From Cantharellus purpuraceus (taxonomy: Eukaryota > Basidiomycota > Agaricomycetes > Cantharellales > Hydnaceae): a DNA stretch of 64,000 nt. Every line of letters starts with the position of its first letter. The first letter of the stretch is position 1. A program made the translations under genes and the position numbers. Below, piece by piece: positions 42,001 to 54,814 of the stretch. Under the pieces are notes generated by a model, which saw only the letters and a program-made list of their open reading frames with translations, had not been told where the DNA came from and did no database searches. The DNA is taken from positions 62,001 through 126,000 of the forward strand of contig JALBUN010000007.1 of NCBI GenBank assembly GCA_025174535.1, in the 5' to 3' direction.

Positions 42001-42793
42001 GAATTTGTGCGCTCGTGACGCCTCCGGCGATGGCAAGTGCATAGGACTCATCATGCGTGTTGAGCCCATCCAGGCTTCGGAGCCATGGAAGAATCGGGCC
42101 TTTGAACGAATTCCCATCCGACGCTCCTGATGATCCGTCATCGTGTCGCGTGAGCACTTTGCGAGATTGATTGAAGAGTTCTGACCGTTCAAGTTGGGAA
42201 GACTCCCGACACCAATGTGTGAATGTATGTCAACCAATCCGGGTGTAACCCAGGCACCCTGGAGATCCTGGACGTCCAACTGGTCCGTATCTATGGATGC
42301 CAATAGCCTATGTGGGATATATCCAACCGCCTTGACTATCCCCTTATCGAGCAGCACGTCCCCATACACAACTAAAGTAATGTGAGTTCTCTCGTTCTTG
42401 ATTTATTCACGAGACGCGCCTTCTGTTCCATTAAGCGCGCTCGTCCAGATCTAGCAGAGGGAAAGTGTACATTATGCTCCGCTACCTGCACAAATCCGAC
42501 CAGCGAGTGCCCACCTTGCCATTGCGAAGCAGCGTCGCCTTGGTCCCAGCGACAAACCGGTCAGATTCCGACCGCACTCGAAACGCACCAGGCAACACGT
42601 TCAGACTCTCGCACCGAGCCAGAATAGCTCTCCGCTCCTGACCAAAAAGTATGTCGCTCCTGAAACGCTCCATCAGGCGGGAGTACAGAAAGACAAATGC
42701 TGTCGCGAAGACTGCAAATTGGATAAAATAAAATCGTTTGCTGGGTTCTAGTCGCGACGTTCGCGAGTCCCGCGAAAGCAGCGAGCCCTCCAT
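39050..42793 (-). CDS. Membrane-anchored double-domain amidohydrolase (often labelled CE9)
   Basis: Metal-dependent hydrolase of the amidohydrolase superfamily; substrate unknown. ATG at 42791-42793 (MEGSLLSRDSRTSR), then a single N-terminal helix RFYFIQFAVFATAFVFLYSRL, so the enzyme is probably a type II membrane protein. The first domain has WVTPGLVDIHSHIGVGS (HxH metal motif), GGVTSAQILPGSANNIGGQ, VSVHCYEPVDFDAI, FPVASFHHAGSAYLVPDL and VIMKSDHPV (catalytic Asp). The C-terminal half repeats the layout (ILFVNVRSVWM, SVLVSGGKVECVA, GGMVSPGLTTFGSPIG), but the HxH place reads FGS, so it looks like an inactive copy. It ends RAVAVFSGSRGLHLL with the stop at 39050. More than ten exons. The size of about 950 residues agrees with agaricomycete proteins annotated carbohydrate esterase family 9; that label is not proof of activity on GlcNAc-6-phosphate. 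Confidence 0.85.
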
Positions 42794-44612
42794 GTTTGCT
42801 GAAGGACTTTGCTGCACTGATCAAAGGATGGGCTGCAGTACCCACTCTACCGTGTACGCAGACTACCATTTATGGATTGATCCCGAATTTTGCAATATTG
42901 CCACCTTTTTAAACTCAATTGAATCTCCGTCTGTAAGTGGGCATCATATACTTACGTCCAGAGTCTTCTTGATTCACTACGTGTACATATTGATGTCAGT
43001 CATAACAGCGCATTTCCAACGAATCGTTCATTTCTTGTGGTCCAAGGTTTCTTGTCTCCCAAGTTCTCTTGTCTTTGGACACGAGATTGCAACCGCCTTT
43101 CGACGCCCTGACACTAGGATTATTATGCACACTCCAGCCTTTTTTATTGACGGGCAGGTCAAATGCCGCGACGACACTCCAAAGCCTGCGGAGGAGTCGA
43201 GGCCCTAAAGGCAATCAAAACGCCGCTACGCCCGGAATTTGACATGTACCGTTGGCAGTGATGACTACCACGTCCGCCTCGATGCAGATCGTAATGATAA
43301 ACCACCGGTGTTGGCAATATCCAACAAATGCGGCGGAAAATATATTGGGGAGAGCGGCACGGACGGGCGCTGGGAGGTAGTGATATCCGTTTTGTTGGAT
43401 ATGGTTGGTCACGCACCCGCCCTCAAGTTGCCGCAGTGATTCAAATCGAGATTACCTAGATAATCCATTTCGGTGGACCCAATTTGGCCAAACGCAGGGC
43501 GTTCCAGCCATATGACTAGATAGCAGAGGCTGCGTGACGCTCCTACTCCACCCGCCGTTGCGAGACGTAGATGCGCGCGCTTATAACCATGAGGAGACCT
43601 TTAATGTGCACGGTTGAGCTAACGCCGCTCTTGCCTTGCTGTACGCAGCCAAGAGGTCTATTTGGACATATCTGCTTGGCGGCAAGTCGCTGTATAGCCA
43701 AAGTGAAATTCATACACATGAAACAGGCCAGTTTATGCAGGCGCATCTACCTCAGCGCTGTCATATATTTCCCTCCGATTGCCAATAGAATTCCACACGG
43801 GGAACAAAGCTTGCTGTTTACCGAGTCCCCATTGTGTAACTTTTGAGGCATGTTTCGGTTAAATTTTTGCATAGAGACAATGCCGGTCTTCTGGCAGTTT
43901 GACGGCAATTCTGCCGCAGAAGCTTCGATATCGCCCAATCCGGTGTCTTTCTTCCGGTATTGATGGTAAACTTAAAAGCACCACAAGCACCAAACTGGGC
44001 GTTGAAGTTCAGGACTACTGGATCCAGCATTGTTGGTGCGAAATCATGTCCGATGTGTCGCCAGCTGTACAGGCAACTTTGGTGTGCCTTGGCAAGTCCA
44101 TCCATCGGGGAGTATTTTGTTGGACAGACTTTCAACGTTGTATCCGACTGCAACGGACATTATTGATCTACACATGCGGACTCCCGTCTACACAAGCCCT
44201 GAGTGTATACATATTATTTTTGGCAAAGCTATGCTGTTCTGTCTATCTTGAATCTGTAGTTTGATGGTGTACATGTAATCTAGGATATGACAGCGTGAGA
44301 ACATGGAAAGCGTGGTGATTGGCATGTAAGTTCCCCCGGTTGTCAGCAGCGATGATCCATAAGGAGCCTCAGGAGCGCTCATCCTTGGCGGCCGGTTGCC
44401 GACCTCGTTCCAGTATCAACCGTATACCTTTATTACGCGTACTTACCTCAATGTATCTACACCTGACCCCCGAGCTTGGGCAACTATTCATTTCCAATTA
44501 CTGAATAGAGACGCACACCAGCAGCGCTCGGGCTGCTAACCAAGCTTTCCTCCTTATATACCTTTTCTTTTCCTCTATCGCAGCCCCTCCTCTCCCACCT
44601 TTTCCCCTCTGT
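42794..44612. other. Intergenic stretch of 1.8 kb
   Basis: It lies between the divergent amidohydrolase and membrane protein genes, so both promoters are here. Short frames on both strands have no motifs and do not join into a protein. No repeat or RNA gene was recognised. Confidence 0.45.
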
Positions 44613-46100
44613 ATGGCCTTCGCCATTGACAAGGCTGAGCTCGTGTCATTGTTAATCGAAGGCATTCTCTACGGTGTGTGTGGTATGCTCCATAGTACTC
44701 TCTACTCCAACTCGGAATTACCACAGGTCTATATGTTGCTTCGTTCGCCTGTACAATCTATGTTCTGATTTACAAGCGTTCCACATCACATATTCACTAT
44801 GGCATGTTTGCCGTGACAGTCCTCATGTTCGTGCTGGCGACCATAGTACGTTCTCTTGGGATCCATCAACTATTTAACTACATGTTGTTAATTATCCATC
44901 CTTTCAGCACCTTGTCATAAATTTACTTCGCTTGATCGATGCTTTCAATCTTTCCCAAACCCACCCAGGAGCTGCAGTGGTGATATTTCAAGACCTACCG
45001 TCCTTCAAAAATCTATTACGGAGTGGTGTGATATTGGCAGAAATTCTCCTCGGAGATGTTGTTCTGGTACGACGTGCGCCGCTCTATTGTCTCTGTTCCT
45101 GATGTTTCACATTTCAAAGATCTATCGCTGCTATGTTGCTTGGGGAAACAGCCTACGAGCCATTATTCTCCCTCTAATAATCTTGCTGGGAACAACTGGT
45201 AAATGAATCGTCCCTGGTGTCGCACTATTCCATCCCGGTCCGCTGACCTATTTTTTTCGCAGCATCATGTGGAGGAGTCATATACAATTTCTCTAAAACA
45301 GAACCAGGTGTCAATATCTTCGTAGTGAAGAGGCTGCAGGCTTTCATCATCAGCACACAAGTTCTAGGTGTGCATGTTCATCTCATATTCATCACGAACA
45401 TGGATTCATTGCGAGCCATATATAGTCTTTGTGAACAATGTCACCTGCACCGGTGAGCTCACTCTTCAGTTATTCACGTTCGAGGGTCTCATATATTATT
45501 TACTCACCAAGGTATGTTGGCCTGGAGACTATGGCGCATGAGCCAGGCCGTAGTCACACGGGAACAGCGCCATAGCCTCCGCTCTGTCGCGAGAATCATC
45601 GCTGAGTCGGGGCTTATCACCGCATTGGCCTGGGTCGTCTGGATCACACTCAATGCTACACACCAAATCGCTGAGATCATCGTCCTGAACGCCGTGAGTA
45701 CCCTCTGTGGCTCCCCCCTCCTCTCCTCTCCCGCCATGTGCTGATCTGAATGCTCCTTTTTCCCGGCGTAGCTCGCACCCATCACGGGTAAGTTCATCAT
45801 TAGTCGATAAAGAACCACTCTTGACTAAATTTCGTATCGCCAGGCGGCGCATTCTGCCTCATTGTCTCTCGCGTTGCCCTAAACGTGAGTCACGACACAC
45901 CCAATAAATCCCCCGGCACCACGAACCACCACGGAGACCCCCGCAAAGGCAGCGCGATCCTCCCTGTGCTTGATGGCACTGGTCGCCCACACCGCCCAAT
46001 GGAGATAAACGTCTCATCTCGCAAGAGCGTGTGCGTTGAGAGGGAGCTGGATACTTTGTACAAGAATAAGATGGCGCTCTCAGGGCTGGCCCAGTCATAG
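44613..46100 (+). CDS. Agaricomycete multi-pass membrane protein (seven-helix layout)
   Basis: ATG at 44613 (MAFAIDKAELVSLLIEGILYG) and TAG at 46098-46100. Joined exons give hydrophobic segments LYVASFACTIYVLIYKR, HYGMFAVTVLMFVLATIHLVINL, NLLRSGVILAEILLGDVVLIYRCYVAWG, AIILPLIILLGTTASCGGVIY, LQAFIISTQVL, IIAESGLITALAWVVWITLNA and IIVLNALAPITGGAFCLIVSRVALN. A polar cytosolic tail with TNHHGDPRKGS follows. The YRCYVAWG motif at the end of the third or fourth helix and R..L near the last helix are common in this large agaricomycete family, which has no assigned function; a receptor-like role is only speculation. Eight or more exons. It converges on the RluA gene. Confidence 0.75.
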
Positions 46101-46371
46101 CAAATTCATCGATACACCCACACACCACATGTCTCATTCATCATTGTCACCATCAGCATCAAACTCCCTTCGTTCTTCAACCTCTCTCGATAGGTCTTTG
46201 GCTTGTGGGCCATACTTCGCGATACTACTGTAGGGTTGTATCTAATCCTGTCCTTACTGTTGTACTCCTATCCATCAACTTTTGCATTTACAATACTGTT
46301 TTCGCTACAATAACCGATTCCGCATGCCGTGAGCTCCTTCGTGCGGCCCACCCAGCCGTCGCATAGCGTAG
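46101..46371. other. Convergent 3' region
   Basis: The 271 bp between the stop codons of the membrane protein and the RluA-type enzyme. No gene seen. Confidence 0.5.
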
Positions 46372-47872
46372 TCAGCGGCACCCGGACAAATCAAGCGGCG
46401 CGGGTTCGCCGTCCAACGTCACGCCGCCATCAATTTCGCGGGCACTTGGCACGAGATCCAGTTGCGCAGTCACGTGGACGAAATCTTTGGGAAGTGGAGC
46501 GGTGACGCCCACGGTGAACCGTTTGGGTAGTGTCTTTCGGTATCGCTGAGATATATACATATATGGGTAAGTGAATATTTGCAGGGACGCTTCCGAGATC
46601 AGTGATAGCACGGTCGCGGAGATGATGCATTAAAGATAAAAATGAAAAGACGCACAAAAAATGATATATGTGATGCATGCAGGAAGAGACGGTCTTCGGG
46701 GATGGAGACGACGTTACGTATTTTCTCGGATATGCTTGAGTGGGAGTAGAGTGCATCTCCAAGGATGGGTGCTTTACAAACAACAATGTCAAGTTAGGGC
46801 AAGGGGCAGATGGGTAGATCAGAGGGAGGCGTTCCTGAGATGTGTACCTTTTAACACATTAGCGAGATGCACGCGTAACTGATGCTTAACCCCAGTGTGG
46901 AGTGTCAACCTCAGGAGTGAAAGTGGGGCGACAGTCTCCGTGGGGCGTGTTCCTAGATTAGATCGTCACGCACACAAATGAGAGCATTAACCCCCACGGG
47001 CTCACAGAGGACGCGACGAGTTCCCATCCGGTCAGCGCGTCCACACCACCTTTCTTTGATATGGACACTCTACCATCGTCGATCAGTAGTTTGGCATCGA
47101 TCGAACCTGTGTTGGTAGCGAAAGTCTCACGCCCGGCCCTCACGAGGGCTAAGTAGGTCTTTTGGATGGTACGTAACTGGAATTGATGGGACAGGTCGCG
47201 AGCAGCTTGCGGCGTTCGAGCCAATAATAGAGCCCCTGTGGTACCCTAGAAAAGTACAGAGAAGTTAAGCGAGCTGGTTGATTCATTGAAGATGATGGTA
47301 GACTCGTGGGCCTTTTCATTGTGACATGTCTCTCTGAAAGGCCCTCATGTCGAAGGGAAGAGTGTGCACAGGCCGAAGGTACTCTAAACTATTAGACATA
47401 CTCACTTTATCCAGTCTATGTACAGATAATGGGCGACTCTCCAGCCGTAGGAGCCTTGTCAAATCTAAGCCAGTCATCATACATCAGCCTTCTGTCCTTC
47501 ACTGAAGTCCAAATAGACGGCAGGCACCATCAAGTGTGCCATCCAGAGAATTCTATCCAGCACAGTCATCAATAAGTTGGCACGCTTTGCACAGCGCGAC
47601 TTGTGCATTTAAAAGGGGGAGAGACTTGCCGGATCGTTGGATCTTGCCTTAGGGGTTGTTGTGGCTTGAGAGGTAACACCGGGTGGCTTAGATATAACTA
47701 TTACCCTTGCGTCGACATATAAGACAAGGCTGCGTGCATTTTTTAGGGGATGGATGATCATAAGGCAGGCTAGATGAACGTGTGACATAATGTCACGCCG
47801 TGATGGACCGTGTGTGCGAGAGACTCCCACAACTGTGCTGCAGAACTTCTTCCAGCTTTGCTTCCTCTGCAT
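46372..47872 (-). CDS. RluA-type RNA pseudouridine synthase (probably mitochondrial)
   Basis: Converts uridine to pseudouridine in RNA. Exons on the minus strand give DARVIVISKPPGVTSQ (typical start of the fold), LTRLLRLESRPLSVHRLDK joined to GTTGALLLARTPQAARDLSHQF (catalytic Asp in HRLDK.TTG), QKTYLALVRG-like sequence, GVDALTGWELV, then LTPHTGVKHQLRVHLA and PILGDALYS. The C-terminus has RLFLHASHI and the end PLDLSGCR with TGA at 46372-46374. The start at 47872 (MQRKQSWKKFCSTVVG) gives a basic N-terminus that could target mitochondria, like yeast Pus5 for 21S rRNA, but another ATG (MSHVHLACLM) is possible. Order of motifs is complete, so I expect activity. Confidence 0.87.
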
Positions 47873-48143
47873 ACCTACCGGAGATTCTCCGTTGTTTCAT
47901 CTGGATGAACCAGTGGAAGTTGCAATATCCACGTACTTTACTTTTTTCACGTGATCTGCACATGTGCCATTGCTAGTTACTTGACGGCTTGACTTCGAAT
48001 TTATGGCCAACGGTCCGCGCGGAATGGTTTTTACATGCCTTACCCTCGTCACGCGCGAGCCCCAGAAGGTGGACTATATAGAGCTACCTAGCGATTCCAA
48101 TGTGGAGCAGAATACCCCAGGTTTTCATTCTTCCTTTGCAAAT
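47873..48143. promoter_or_regulatory. Divergent intergenic region (RluA and GH35)
   Basis: Contains both promoters. GTGGACTATATAGAGC near 48069-48084 includes a TATA-like TATATA about 65 bp before the chosen GH35 start. An in-frame ATG at 48003 would extend the GH35 protein by 47 residues but would bury its signal peptide. Confidence 0.45.
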
Positions 48144-51100
48144 ATGCCAAGGTTGAGAATGTCTCTGTCGTTTTCTGCGCTTCTTTCGCTGTGTCTCGTG
48201 CTTCTCACTTGGCCTGTTACGCTGCGGTCTCGGGCAGGGAATGTAGTCCCTCAAAGTGCATCGACGGATCCTCCGCGCCAATCAAACGGTTTGACAGACG
48301 TTGTGCAATGGGACAACTATACCCTATTCGTCAATGATCAGCGTATCTTCCTCTAGTATGTCGTCACCAGGCACGCGCGGTCCATACTCACAAGTAGTGC
48401 TGTCAAGCTCGGGAGAGTTTCACGCCTTCCGTCTACCTGTTCCAGACTTGTGGCTTGATATCTTTCAGAAAATGAAAGCGGCGGGTTTGAATGGAGTCAG
48501 GTCAGTCGGCTCATATACACGCAATACTTGGACGTATATGTAGCTGACCCAAACATCTGATATCCAGCATATACATTCATTGTATGGAGATTGGCTCGAA
48601 GACGTAATTTTGCTAATGATTAATCAGGGGGTCTCTCGAATCCCGCACCGGGTGTTTTGGACTTCAACGATTGGAGAGATTTGCAGTCCTTATTTGACGC
48701 GGCCAAAACAGCGGGAATTTTCATTGTACTCCGGCCCGGTAACATACATCACCATCATCTCTGTGCTATATTTTTGCTCACGACCTTCCATCAGGCCCAT
48801 ATGTGAGGAAACAAATTATCGATTCAATGTGCAAGTAGAACTCACGGGATAATCCACCGGTAAGATTAATGCAGAGACCACGGCGGGAGGAATCGCGCAC
48901 TGGGCCACGAGTCAGGTGGCAGGTGAACTGCGCACCAATGCAACTGACTTCAAAGAAGCATGGACACCATATATCCAAGCTGTCATCAAAGCCACCGTTC
49001 CTAACCAAATTACAAACGGTGGCCCAATTATTGGTATGTTAGCATTGCCATGCACACTGTATCATCCAGCTGATCGTTTTGACACAGCGGTGCAAATCGG
49101 TCAGTCAAGCATACGCCTATAACCCTCGTGAAATCTTTCTCATAACGAATTTAGATAATGAATACACCCAGAACCCAGCCCCACGAGCAGAATACTTTGC
49201 AGAACTCGAAGAAGCATATCGTGTCGGAGGTGTCGTCGTGCCATTGTGCGTGATGATATCTGATTCATGAAGTTCTGACTGAGAAGCTCATAGAACCTAC
49301 AACGATCCCGGGATGGGCCGCAACTTCGTCAATGGAACGGGCGCCGTGGACGTCTACGGTATGGTGAGAGCCATTCCCCACTGATAGGAGGATTTAACAA
49401 CTGAATAATTGTACAGGATTCATATCCACAAGGTTTCGATTGCTCTCAGCCCGAGGTGGGAAAAACATTCATCAGGACAGTATGCATATTAACTCACTGA
49501 CAAACAATGGTTATAGAAGTGGAATCCCGTGGTTCTCAACTATCATCAGTATCACGAGGCGAATAACCCCAATCAACCATGGTACATACCTGAATTCCAG
49601 GGTATGACGGTCCTCTCCCGTGTCTTTTCTTTGCATTGGAGCCTGATTTATGCTATTAGGCGGATCATTTGATCCATGGGCTGGGCCGGGATATGATGCT
49701 TGCGAGGTGTTGACGGGTCCAGATTTCCAAGATGTCTTCTACAAACAAAATTGGGCTTCCAATGCCAAGCTCATGTCATTCTACATGCTCTACGGGTGAG
49801 TTTATTCCATTAAATTCTCGCATATGCCGTTTATCATTCTACTGTAGAGGCACCTCGTGGGCGGCACTTCCTTTCCCTGGCGTGTACACAAGGTATGCGC
49901 ACTTTTGCAATATCAAATCAATACCCTGTTTTCACAATTGTTCCGATAGCTACGACTACGGCGCATCAATCCGGGAAAACCGGATGCTCTCCGCTAAATT
50001 CGACGAACTCAAACGCCAGGGTCTCTTCCTACGAAGTTCCCCAGAATTCCGCAAGACAGACTGGATCGGCGACAGCAGCACCGGTGGCGTCTCCGTCAAT
50101 GGGTCGGATGTATTCGCAACCTACCTGCGCAATCCAGACTCTGGCACTGGGTTTTATATCACAAGACAAAAAGATTCAACGTCCACGTACGTCCAGTTGT
50201 ACCTTGTCATGTTTCAAGACAAATCTTAAATTGGGTACAGAGCCAACAGTAGCTTCAGTATCACTGTAGACACTTCTGTTGGTGTCGTGACCCTCCCACA
50301 GACAACCAGTACCATCGCGCTTGACGGAAGGCAGAGCAAGCTTATCGTTACAGACTACACCTATGGACAATCCAGACTGCTTTATAGCACGGCTAGCATT
50401 TTTTTCGCAGGAACGATCGGTTCACGCGATGTACTGTTCTTGTTCGGAGACTCGGGCCAAAGTCACGAGGCTGCACTCTACTTCACGAAATCCTCTACAG
50501 TGAAACCGTCCTCGTCCAGTGTTACCATCAGCACGGACGCGACCAGTAAATTGAGCACTGTCACGGTCTTGCCAGGGAGCAAAGGCCTGGTCACCATTTG
50601 GGAATCCGACTCCCAAATGGTGTTATTTAGTGACCCCGTCACTGCTGCCACATTCTGGGCACCCATCATCCCTGGATCATCAGCCCTTTCAAGCTACTGG
50701 CAATTCGGCTCGAACGAAACAGTTCTCATCGGCGGCCCTTACCTCGTGCGCAACGCGACTATCAAACACTCGGAACTGGCATTGACGGGCGATCTCAACG
50801 CGAGTGTCCCCTTGACTGTCATCGCGCCGAGTAACGTCAGGACCGTTTCGTGGAATGGCATTTCCGTCCCACAGGTCGCCCATGCCAGCGGATCTTCGGC
50901 CATTCTCACAGGACATTTGAACACGAAGCTAAATACGAACGCCGTGCAGATTCCGGCCTTGGATAAGTGGAAATTCGCGGATAGCTTGCCGGAGATTCAA
51001 CCCTCGTTTTCTGATGCCAGCTGGATTACAGCAAATCACACGACTACGAATAGTATTCAGCCTCCGTTATTCGGTGACGGCCGCGTGCTTTATGGCTGTG

Positions 51101-52380
51101 ACTATGGCTTGTGAGTGCTCATTCATAATCTATGAGACAGGACTTGATTTTTGGAATACAGCTGCGAGAATATTGTACTATGGCGTGGGCACTTTACTGC
51201 TACTGGTGCAGAAACTTCTGTGAATCTTAGAATCATAGGGGGAACTGGTGAGGCTGGATACAAGTTTCGAGACGGAATATAACTCTGAATTCCTGCGAAG
51301 CATTCGCCGCTAGTGTCTGGATTAACGGTGTTTTCATCAAATCGACACCAGGCAATAGGCGAGACTCACATGTACTGAATGTCAGAACATGCGCCGCTGA
51401 CATGTTGATAGCACCACTCCAGAGGCAACAAATGATGTATACGAATTCCCGAGGGGCTCGGTTGTGGCTGGGAAAGATAATGTGATCACCATCATACAGG
51501 TCAATACTTTTATCTCGGTAGCAGGTGTAAAAATTGATTGTTGTTTATATCCAGGATAACATGGGTCTGGACGAGAGTAGCTGTATGTTCTATTCGATTG
51601 ATGTTTCAAATTTCCGACTGAGCAGGACATTAGTCACTGCTGATCAATCCAAGGCTCCACGTGGAATCTCCGGATTTAGTCTCAACAACGGCTCGTTCAC
51701 GACTTGGAAAGTACAAGGAAAACTAGGTGGTTATGCTAGGTAACTTAATGCTATATTGCTGGTGGATGTCGTTAACATTTGTGTAGTTACCCAGATAAGA
51801 CCCGTGGCGTTTTGAACGAGGGGGGTCTGTTCGGTGAACGTGAGGGCTGGCACTTGCCTGGATTTGATACATCATCCTGGAAGAGTCGATCATTGACTGA
51901 TGGCCTTCCTGATGGCAATGCTGGTGTCGGTTTCTTCATCACAACATTCAATCTCAACGTCCCATCGGGCACTGATGTACCAATGTCCTTCGTGTTCGAT
52001 GACAATTCCCAACCGTTCCGCGCTTTGCTGTTCATTAATGGGTGGAAGTACGGAAGAGTATGTATAAAAGTCTTCATCGTCTTTGATTCACCTGACTGTC
52101 GGTTGTTTCAGCTCGTAGCCAACTTGGGTCCTCAGACGAAGTTCCCTGTACATCAGGGCTTGCTGGACTACAATGGCAAGAAGTGCGTTGTACAGCTATT
52201 TTCTTTCTCTCTGCTTTCTCATTCCAAATTCCCAGTACGGTTGCTGTGGCACTTTGGGCATTGGAAGCAAACACCACCCTTTCTCCAAAGCTATCGCTGG
52301 TGGCTGATGACTTCATTGATGGAGGTGTTGGTGCTATTGCGATAAACAACCCTGGATGGTTGCCACGTCATTCGGTATGA
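48144..52380 (+). CDS. Secreted beta-galactosidase, glycoside hydrolase family 35
   Basis: Removes terminal beta-galactose from plant or fungal polysaccharides outside the cell. Start at ATG 48144 ([20 protein letters not shown]) because it gives a clean signal peptide. Exons give [70 protein letters not shown] (acid/base Glu, split by an intron after the first base of the Asp codon), [15 protein letters not shown] and [14 protein letters not shown] (nucleophile Glu). [14 protein letters not shown] and [11 protein letters not shown] follow, then the beta-rich domains with [14 protein letters not shown] and [18 protein letters not shown] at 52378-52380 follows PGWLPRHSV. Length is about 1000 residues, normal for fungal GH35. 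Both catalytic residues are present. Around 18 exons; the borders between 51120 and 51800 are the least certain. Confidence 0.93.
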
Positions 52381-52829
52381 TGGGTGATTCATCACTAAAT
52401 GTATGTGCTCGAAAACATTACAATGGGATGCGGGCTGGATTGTGTGAACCGTCATTCTACGTGACCTCGGACGCGTCTTTTGGTTGATAGAACACATACG
52501 TAAGAGATATCAAATGCTAGAGTCAAGTCTTTGTTTCAAAGGACGTTCGCGGGCTGCGATCAACATCACCTCGGGCTCGCCGTGCACTCTCCCCTTCCGG
52601 AGTCCATATAAAGTGTAGCTTGATACGTGCAGATACTCCACATACTATATATTAGGGACCTGCGAAACTCGTAGAACTTGGAAATTCATATCTGACTTCT
52701 GAACGACATCCTGTGCTGAATGCCCAGTTAATCGTTAAATCACATTAACGTAATCATGATTGAAAACGATTGTGTTTTACATCATAAGCGCATTTGTTTT
52801 GTGACTGTAAACTGGTAGAACTGATATAT
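52381..52829. other. Convergent 3' region between GH35 and the kinase gene
   Basis: The 449 bp between the two stop codons, AT-rich, holding both 3' UTRs. No gene or repeat seen. Confidence 0.5.
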
Positions 52830-54331
52830 CTACTCGCTCGTCAAGTAACCCGAGGGGCCCAAAGCAACGAGCTCATCGAGAGCAGTAAACGCAGGTTCAT
52901 GTACCGGCCATATCTCCTTCAGGCTCTCGTATGTCTCGTGCAGCTCCTCAATAGAACACCAAATTGTAATACCTATGAATACCAACCATCTGAGACGGCG
53001 CAGCGGCTTGATGTAGGACTGGGCCTGAGCGCAGGCCGGTTCTGCCTCACAGAGGATCTCTTGACGTAACTTCAGCAGAGAATCAGTGTCATCCAGACCC
53101 ATGCAACACACGGGATTATCCATGGCACTCCAGAGTGGTATCACACGCGCACCCTCGAAGTCGATGATACCCACTAATTCATTAGGATCTGGGTATGAGA
53201 ACAAAATATTTCCGCCAGAAAGGTCTTCGTGAGTCAACACAGGGCGCTCGACCTCGGCCGGGATGCTACGCAGATACTCAAGCTCATCTATGGTCGTAAG
53301 AAGTGTTTTCAACCATGCAACATGGTATGCGAGGGGTGGATTGCCGTTATCAAGCTTGTACTCGTTCCGGGTTTTCCGATACTTCATAGGATCATCCTGG
53401 ATTCCGGCGAGCTCTGATTTCACATAAGCTTTAAGCCAGTCACGGGTAGATGTCCAAGGACCGCGGTCGACAGTGTGGTTCAATGGACGGCATACCGAAG
53501 GACCCATGGGACCGACGTAGAATGTATTGTTCTCTGGGTGGTGATAAATGCTTCCAATAGCGTTAAAGCGTGCCTTGATGAGCTCTGCTTGGTAACGGAA
53601 AAGCTGAGTGAACATGGCCTTGCGCTGGGATGGTGTACATTTAGGAAAATACACCTGGCGTCCAAGAACCTTGCAACATGGATCATAAAATCAGTCATAA
53701 TGCGCCGAGGACGTATTGCACGTCTTACTCGCTCCTCAATGATGAAACGAGCACCAACAGGGTTGGGCAGTTCATCGTTTACGCTGTATACCATGGGTAC
53801 GGGAACTGATAAGTGTGTTTTTATGTAGCGCAAGGTAGAAGCCTGAGGTGAGATACATGTAAAACGCACCTACAGGGCAACGAATGGGATGATGCTGACC
53901 TCTGAGACGAGTCTATCTCGTAAAAGTGTTTGATCACTTGTCTGCACTTCTTTATTTACCCGAGCAATGGCCTCACGGCCATTACGAAACCCTAGAAAAT
54001 AAACCTGAAGGATCATGGTCGAATACAAAATAAGTAGTCATAGAGACACCGTATATTCACAATATTGAATGCGCCTGTTCCAATTAAGTTGGTATAATCC
54101 ATGGCCGCAAACTCATGAAATACCTGATGCGATGGGGGATATCTTTGTGCAGTCACTATCCGTAACGCGGCTTGCGTACGTGCGCAGAGCTTCTACGTCT
54201 TGTGTTCCGATTACCGCTTTGATTGGCTCGCTGTATTCAGGGCCCATTTTGTCCATAAAGTTCGCAAATCCATCCACCAGGTCCTCACCTGACTGGACTG
54301 GGGCAGGGATTGCATCCATGGGGATAGACAT
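52830..54331 (-). CDS. APH-fold phosphotransferase (aminoglycoside phosphotransferase family)
   Basis: Protein-kinase-like small-molecule kinase, common in expanded families in Agaricomycetes; substrate unknown. Start proposed at ATG 54329-54331 (MSIPMDAIPAPVQSGED). Small exons give SGAFNIVYFLGFRNGREAIARV (nucleotide loop and the Lys-equivalent strand), TLRYIKTHLSVPVPMVYSV, PVGARFIIEER, then VLGRQVYFPKCTPSQR and the large exon. PVLTHEDLSGGNILF is the catalytic loop (HxD...N) and GIIDFEGARVIPLW the metal-binding DFE/DxD. It ends GPSGYLTSE with the stop at 52830-52832. Expected active-site residues are present. A mitochondrial role like that of yeast AIM9 relatives is possible but not shown. 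Confidence 0.83.
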
Positions 54332-54814
54332 GTGCTGCAACAAGGGAACGTAGATCAACAAGTCGGCATCAGAGCGCTAGCTTACGTAATGAAGGCTGAG
54401 CTTGGCTAGTCGGCAATCAGGCACGTGTTGCAACAACAACTTGTCGTGTACTCAACCTTCAATCTGGACCCTCTCGAATGTCCATATGTACGTGAAACCA
54501 TCGATTTGTGGCACAATCGACTCATCGTATGAGGAGCAATATGTTTGGAGGAATATCCTCCATGAGGACTAGCCTGAGCATTCTGCTATGGCGCTACTAT
54601 TCAAGCCACGTTTACGGGGCCTGTCTTGTTTCTTGACTTGCGTTGCGGGTTATTTTTGTGGAACTTAAAGTGGCTAACCGTAATATAGCCTTCATTATTG
54701 TAAACTCTAGACCTGTCAAATATGCTATATGAATATCTACTTTCGGCAGCCAGCCTTGTGGACACAGAACGTACAAAATATGTGCAGCAATTTAATGATG
54801 CCGTCTTACAATAT
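54332..54814. other. Intergenic between the kinase and FIG4
   Basis: It should hold the kinase promoter and the FIG4 3' UTR. AT-rich; no gene or repeat recognised. Confidence 0.5.

Noticed and set aside
33192..42793. Horizontal transfer of the GC-rich segment from bacteria
   Set aside because: The genes are eukaryotic (tuberin; fungal multi-exon amidohydrolase with introns), so bacterial origin is excluded.
44613..52380. Secondary-metabolite or sugar-use gene cluster
   Set aside because: The membrane protein, RluA and GH35 have no shared pathway; no backbone synthase, transporter or regulator is adjacent.
52830..54331. Antibiotic-resistance gene acquired from bacteria
   Set aside because: The APH fold is widespread in fungi, the gene has several introns, and the closest pattern is that of fungal paralogues; no resistance function can be claimed.
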